Shown in pieces: positions 31,585 through 35,263 of a stretch of 35,263 nt of DNA. Origin of the DNA: Pseudomonas fontis (GTDB lineage: Bacteria > Pseudomonadota > Gammaproteobacteria > Pseudomonadales > Pseudomonadaceae); assembly GCF_028656955.1 (NCBI RefSeq), contig NZ_JAMDGY010000043.1:1-35263 (forward strand), in the 5' to 3' direction. Within the stretch, counting starts at the first letter, position 1. The number at the start of each line of letters is the position of its first letter. A program made the translations under genes and the position numbers. The notes beneath the pieces are model-generated. The model saw only the letters and a list, made by a program, of their open reading frames with translations. It searched no databases and was not told the origin of the DNA.

Positions 31585-33894
31585 TTATTTGCCGATCTGG
31601 ATCTTCGGCGCCCACTGCAGCCATTCATCCTCAGCCTTGTCGAACAGGGCGAAGGTCTGCTGTGGCCTGGCCGGGTTGCCCATCTTCTCGCCATCTGGCG
31701 TCGCAAAGGCAATCCCACCCTCGATCAGCGTTTCCAGCGACTCGGTACGCACCGTAGCCCCCTTGAACAGCCCAAGCTCGAAGCCGAAGCCACTGCTGTT
31801 CCAGAAGCGGCTACCGCCTCGCACCAGCGACGCATAGCGCGGCTCAATCAGGATGTGGATAAGTACCCGGTCCGCCGTCTGGCCCAATTCATAACCGGTT
31901 ACCTTGCCGACTGCGATCTCACGGTAGGTCACGGGCACACCCGGCTTGATCGAGCCACGGCGCGCCGCGCTGAGCGTCAATGACAGGCCCTCCTCACGCT
32001 CGCTGACCTGCGGTGCGTCCGGCAATGCCACAAAACTGCTCTGTGGCCCGGCATTCTTCACCGCCGGCTGCACTTCCAGGTACTGGCCAGTCACCAGGGT
32101 TTCCAGGTTGGCGGTCTTGACGATCCCCAGCGCCGGCTTGACCACCCAGAACTGAGTTCCCACCCGCGCAATCTTCTCCGGCACCTGCGTGATACGCGCC
32201 TTGAGCAATACCGACTGCAGGTCATCACTCAAGTCGACAGACTCGACCTTGCCGATATCCAGCCCCTTGAGGCGAATGGGCGTGCCCGCCTTGAGCCCGT
32301 CACCCCGATCGACCTTGATGGTGATCGGGGTACCCGCCAGGTTGGCCGCCTCCTGGTTCTCATTCAGGCGGAACCAGGGAATATGCCGCTTAAGCGGCAC
32401 ATTCGGGCGCGGTGTATCAAAGGCGATGCCACCAGCCATCAGGCTCTGCAGCGATTCGCTCTTGATCTGGATACCCGACAACCCACCCGTCAGGGTGATC
32501 CCGCTGGCATTCCAGAAGCGCGTCGAGCCATTCACCAGCTTTTCGTACTCTTTCTCGATGTGCACGCCGATCAGCAGGCGGTTCTGCTTTTTCGAGAACT
32601 GGTAACTCTGCACCGTACCCACCTTGACCTGGCGATAGAGGATCGGGCTACCGACCTCCAGCGAACCCAGGTTGTCGCTGAACAGCACCAGATGCAGGCC
32701 CGGAGCCTTCAGGTCCAGCGGGGGTGCCTTGGCCCGTGCTTCAAACTCACGCTGCGGTGTCGCGCCTTTGTCACCCGGACGAATGGCGATGTAGTTACCT
32801 TTCACCAACGCTTCCAGCCCGGTGATACCGGCCAGCGAGATGGATGGCTTGACCACCCAGAACTGCGTGCCTGCCACCAGGTAGTCTTCAGCCAATGGGT
32901 CCAGCGTCAGCTCGGCCATGGCACTGGTCAGATCGGAGTCGACCTTCAGGGTTTTCAGCGAACCGACCTGGATGCCTTTGTACATCACCGGCGTGCGACC
33001 TGCCTGCAAGCCCTCGAAGTCCGTCAGCTTGACCTTGACCCGGATGCCCGCCTGGGCAGCATCAAAGTCTTCATACAGGCGGAACGGCAGGCTCGGGTCG
33101 GTGGGCGGGCTGTCCTTGCGATGCTCCGGCGTCGCGAAGGCGATACCCCCGGCAACGATACTGGCCAAGGACTCGCTGCGCACTTTCACCCCGGACAGGT
33201 TGGCATCGATGCTGATACCACTGGCATTCCAGAAGCGCGTGTATTTACGCACCAGCGAGGCGTAGGCAGGCTCAATGAAGACCTTGATCTCTACCGTGCC
33301 TTGATCCTCGGACAGGCGGTAGCTCTTCACCCGACCGACCTGGATCTGCTTGTAGAACACCGGGCTGTCACGGTCCAGCGAGCCGAGGCGGTCAGCCTTT
33401 AGCGTGAGATGCAGCCCTGGCTCACTGTCCGACAGCGGCGGCGCCTCAGACAACGCCTTGAAGCGCTTGGTCGGCTCGCCCTCTCCCGGGCTCACGGCAA
33501 TGTAGTTACCGGAAACGAGCGTCTCAAGGCCGGTGATCCCCGCCAGCGACACGCTTGGCTTCACCAGCCAGAAACGAGTGCCGGTACGTAGGTGGGATTC
33601 AGCAGCCTGGTTCATCTCGATGGTGGCGATCACCCCGGTATTGCTGCCCTTGTCATCCAGCACAAGGCTCTTCACCTTGCCCACCGACATGCCCTTGTAG
33701 AACACCTCGGTCTTGTTGGCGACAATCCCCTCACCACTGCTGAAGCGCACTTCGATGTTGATGCCCGCATCGCGGTAGGCTTGCCAGCCCAGCCAGCCAC
33801 CGATGACCAGGGCGATCAGGGGCAGGATCCAGATAGCCGACCAATTGGAAGCTGGGCGGGTTTTAGCCGTAGGCAAATCACTCATGGTCGTCAT
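31585..33894 (-). CDS. Six-MCE-domain intermembrane lipid transport protein (PqiB/LetB type)
   Basis: A 769-residue protein with one N-terminal inner-membrane helix (SAIWILPLIALVIGGWLGW, about 20-38) and a large periplasmic part. Six MCE/MlaD-like domains repeat every 115-120 residues, each with a pattern such as EGIVANKTEVFYKGMSVGKV, GSLDRDSPVFYKQIQVGRV or DGLKAGTPIRLKGLDIGKV. E. coli PqiB has three and LetB (YebT) has seven, so this lies nearer LetB. These proteins form stacked hexameric rings making a lipid tunnel between membranes. The start at 33894 overlaps the preceding gene; an ATG at 33885 is an alternative. No PqiC lipoprotein gene follows. Confidence 0.9.
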   Translation of the reverse strand: MTTMSDLPTAKTRPASNWSAIWILPLIALVIGGWLGWQAYRDAGINIEVRFSSGEGIVANKTEVFYKGMSVGKVKSLVLDDKGSNTGVIATIEMNQAAESHLRTGTRFWLVKPSVSLAGITGLETLVSGNYIAVSPGEGEPTKRFKALSEAPPLSDSEPGLHLTLKADRLGSLDRDSPVFYKQIQVGRVKSYRLSEDQGTVEIKVFIEPAYASLVRKYTRFWNASGISIDANLSGVKVRSESLASIVAGGIAFATPEHRKDSPPTDPSLPFRLYEDFDAAQAGIRVKVKLTDFEGLQAGRTPVMYKGIQVGSLKTLKVDSDLTSAMAELTLDPLAEDYLVAGTQFWVVKPSISLAGITGLEALVKGNYIAIRPGDKGATPQREFEARAKAPPLDLKAPGLHLVLFSDNLGSLEVGSPILYRQVKVGTVQSYQFSKKQNRLLIGVHIEKEYEKLVNGSTRFWNASGITLTGGLSGIQIKSESLQSLMAGGIAFDTPRPNVPLKRHIPWFRLNENQEAANLAGTPITIKVDRGDGLKAGTPIRLKGLDIGKVESVDLSDDLQSVLLKARITQVPEKIARVGTQFWVVKPALGIVKTANLETLVTGQYLEVQPAVKNAGPQSSFVALPDAPQVSEREEGLSLTLSAARRGSIKPGVPVTYREIAVGKVTGYELGQTADRVLIHILIEPRYASLVRGGSRFWNSSGFGFELGLFKGATVRTESLETLIEGGIAFATPDGEKMGNPARPQQTFALFDKAEDEWLQWAPKIQIGK

Positions 33895-34501
33895 CCGACT
33901 CCGTGTTATCCCAAATCAGTCGGGGATCAAAAGTTACTGCAGCGAGCATCGTCAAAATCACCACGGTGGCGAAGGCGACGGCGCCCAGATTGGCTTCGAC
34001 ACTGGCAATACGCCCGAAATTCACTACGGCCACAAGAATGGCGATCACGAAAATATCGAGCATGGACCAGCGGCCGATGAATTCAATAAAACGGTACATC
34101 AGGATCCGCTGCCTGGCTGACAACGGCTGGTGACGCTGTACTGAGTACAGCAACAGGGCAATGCCGACCAACTTGAAGGTCGGTACCAGGATACTGGCGA
34201 TAAACACCACGGCGGCAATCGGAAACATGCCGTGCTTCATCAGCGTGATGACGCCGGACATGATGGTGTCCGGGCTGCCCTGCCCCAAGGCACTGACCGT
34301 CATGATCGGCAGCACGTTGGCCGGGATATACAGAATGGCGGCAGCAATCAGCAGCGCCCAGGTACGCACCAGGCTGTTCGGGCGACGGGCGTGTACCAAC
34401 GCACCGCAACGCGTGCAGGTCTGTTCGTCGACGCCCTCCTCCTGGCGATTGAGCTCGTGACATTCGCAGCAGATCAATATTCCTGCATCAATCGCCCGCA
34501 T
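33878..34501 (-). CDS. PqiA/LetA-like membrane protein, second half-size unit
   Basis: A 207-residue protein with an N-terminal zinc-ribbon (CCECHELN..CTRCGALVHARRPNS) and four hydrophobic helices (ALLIAAAILYIPANVLPIMTV and others). It corresponds to one half of the double-unit PqiA/LetA of E. coli. It overlaps the upstream paralogue by 14 bp and the downstream MCE gene by 17 bp, so all three are cotranscribed and probably act as one complex that feeds lipid into the MCE tunnel. Confidence 0.9.
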   Translation of the reverse strand: MRAIDAGILICCECHELNRQEEGVDEQTCTRCGALVHARRPNSLVRTWALLIAAAILYIPANVLPIMTVSALGQGSPDTIMSGVITLMKHGMFPIAAVVFIASILVPTFKLVGIALLLYSVQRHQPLSARQRILMYRFIEFIGRWSMLDIFVIAILVAVVNFGRIASVEANLGAVAFATVVILTMLAAVTFDPRLIWDNTESDDDHE

Positions 34502-35147
34502 GGACGTCTTCTCCCGACAAGGCTACCCATATCTGGTGGGGGGACATCACCACTTCCAACCAGACCTGGACCAGCAATAGGCTGATAAAACAGAGCAAGC
34601 CAAGGCCAAGGCTGAGCTCGGCAAGGTCGACAAGCTTGACGATGGCGACCAGCACGCCCATCAGGTAGACCTCGAGCATGCCCCAGTCACGCAGGTGGTG
34701 ATAAATGCGATACAGCAGCAGGCCATAGCTGCGCCCAACGTTCAGGCGAATGGTCAACAGCACGGCGAGTTGGCACAGCAGCTTAAGTAACGGGATGGCC
34801 ATGCTGCACAGGAACACCACCACGGCGACGCCCGCCATACCGCTGTTGTACAGGCCTAGAACGCCAGTCCAGACAGTGTCATCAGCGTTCTGCCCCAACA
34901 GGTGGAGCTGCATAATCGGTAGAAAGTTTGCCGGCACATAGAGCAGCAACGCCGCCAAGACCAAAGCCAGGCTGCGCTGGACCACATTGTGGCGGTGCGC
35001 ATAAAGCTCATAGCCACACCGCGGACACTCGGCTTTTTCGTCATGCTTGAGCACCGGCTTGCGCATCAGCAGATCGCACTCGTGACAGGCAACCAACTGG
35101 TCCAGCGGTAGATCGACGAGCGGAGAAGATTCGACAGGGTCGGACAT
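34488..35147 (-). CDS. PqiA/LetA-like membrane protein, first half-size unit
   Basis: A 219-residue paralogue of the next gene: zinc-ribbon CHECDLLMRKP..CPRCGYELYAHRHN, then four membrane helices beginning LALVLAALLLYVPANFLPIMQL. The YVPANFLPIM and YIPANVLPIM segments of the two proteins align closely. I chose the ATG at 35147 (MSDPVESSPLV); the longer frame to 35213 crosses the promoter region. The ribosome-binding site is weak. A TAGAAT-like -10 lies at 35184-35179 on the minus strand, without a clear -35. Confidence 0.88.
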   Translation of the reverse strand: MSDPVESSPLVDLPLDQLVACHECDLLMRKPVLKHDEKAECPRCGYELYAHRHNVVQRSLALVLAALLLYVPANFLPIMQLHLLGQNADDTVWTGVLGLYNSGMAGVAVVVFLCSMAIPLLKLLCQLAVLLTIRLNVGRSYGLLLYRIYHHLRDWGMLEVYLMGVLVAIVKLVDLAELSLGLGLLCFISLLLVQVWLEVVMSPHQIWVALSGEDVHAGD

Positions 35148-35263
35148 AGAAGGATTCTGAATTAAAACGCTGGGCTCTATTCTAGTGCGCTCGTCCCATT
35201 TGTGGGAGCACAACCAAAGTCAGAGAACACTACAGGAAATTTCCGCGCACAAAGACAAAACCC

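Noticed and set aside
35196..35216. Third REP element
   Set aside because: Only the GTGGGAGCA head is present with no palindromic core, so it is at most a remnant.
1..35263. CRISPR array or transposase gene
   Set aside because: No regularly spaced repeats of 25-40 bp and no transposase, integrase or resolvase motif were seen; the only dispersed repeats are REP palindromes.

Overview
The window is a piece of a Pseudomonas chromosome, most likely from the P. putida group. The evidence is the conserved gene order (pilC-pilD-coaE-yacG; rluD-pgeF-clpB; ribF-ileS-lspA-fkpB-ispH), genus-typical small proteins (a DUF3094 protein, a PP0621-type protein, a DUF1780 protein) and GTGGGAGC-type REP palindromes. 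The species cannot be fixed from sequence alone. Nearly all of it is GC-rich core genome. The exception is an AT-richer block at the left end (about 180-3,900) with different codon use.

Layout. (1) 253-3612, minus strand: a two-gene module, an AAA+ ATPase (IetA-like) followed 4 bp later by a subtilisin-family protease (IetS-like). It resembles the IetAS maintenance/defence pair. The protease reading frame is broken at a run of nine G (C on the plus strand, 2415-2423). One extra G, or a -1 ribosomal slip, rebuilds a 749-residue protein with an intact Asp/His/Ser triad. The module ends about 365 bp before a tRNA-Thr gene beside the pilin locus, a plausible insertion site. (2) 4127-7643: pilA (minus), then pilC-pilD-coaE-yacG (plus). 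No pilB lies between pilA and pilC. (3) 7637-11000: an orphan CbiM-like membrane protein, a REP pair, the DUF1780 protein, the DUF3094 protein and a type II NADH dehydrogenase. (4) 11003-13697: a periplasmic multicopper oxidase and a tRNA cluster (transcribed Asn-Pro-Lys-Pro, with two identical tRNA-Pro genes) with a strong promoter and two terminators. (5) 14000-19893: clpB, pgeF and rluD (minus), bamD and a PP0621-like gene (plus). (6) 20016-23578: thiO and a compact minor-pilin set pilV-pilW-pilX-pilE (minus) with a divergent fimT-like gene. No pilY1 or pilY2 is present, PilV is very short, and the FimT-like protein lacks Glu+5. (7) 23567-31427: ispH, fkpB, lspA, ileS and ribF as one tight overlapping operon, then murJ, and rpsT divergent from it. 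(8) 31585-35147: a LetAB/PqiAB-type lipid transport operon made of two half-size PqiA-like proteins and a six-MCE-domain PqiB-like protein.

How the genes work together: the pilus genes encode a pilin, a platform protein, a prepilin peptidase and minor pilins, but the motor ATPases must be elsewhere or absent. LspA, BamD, MurJ, IspH and the MCE operon all serve envelope construction. The most interesting element is the IetAS-like module, because of its mobile-looking context and the homopolymer that could switch the protease on and off.
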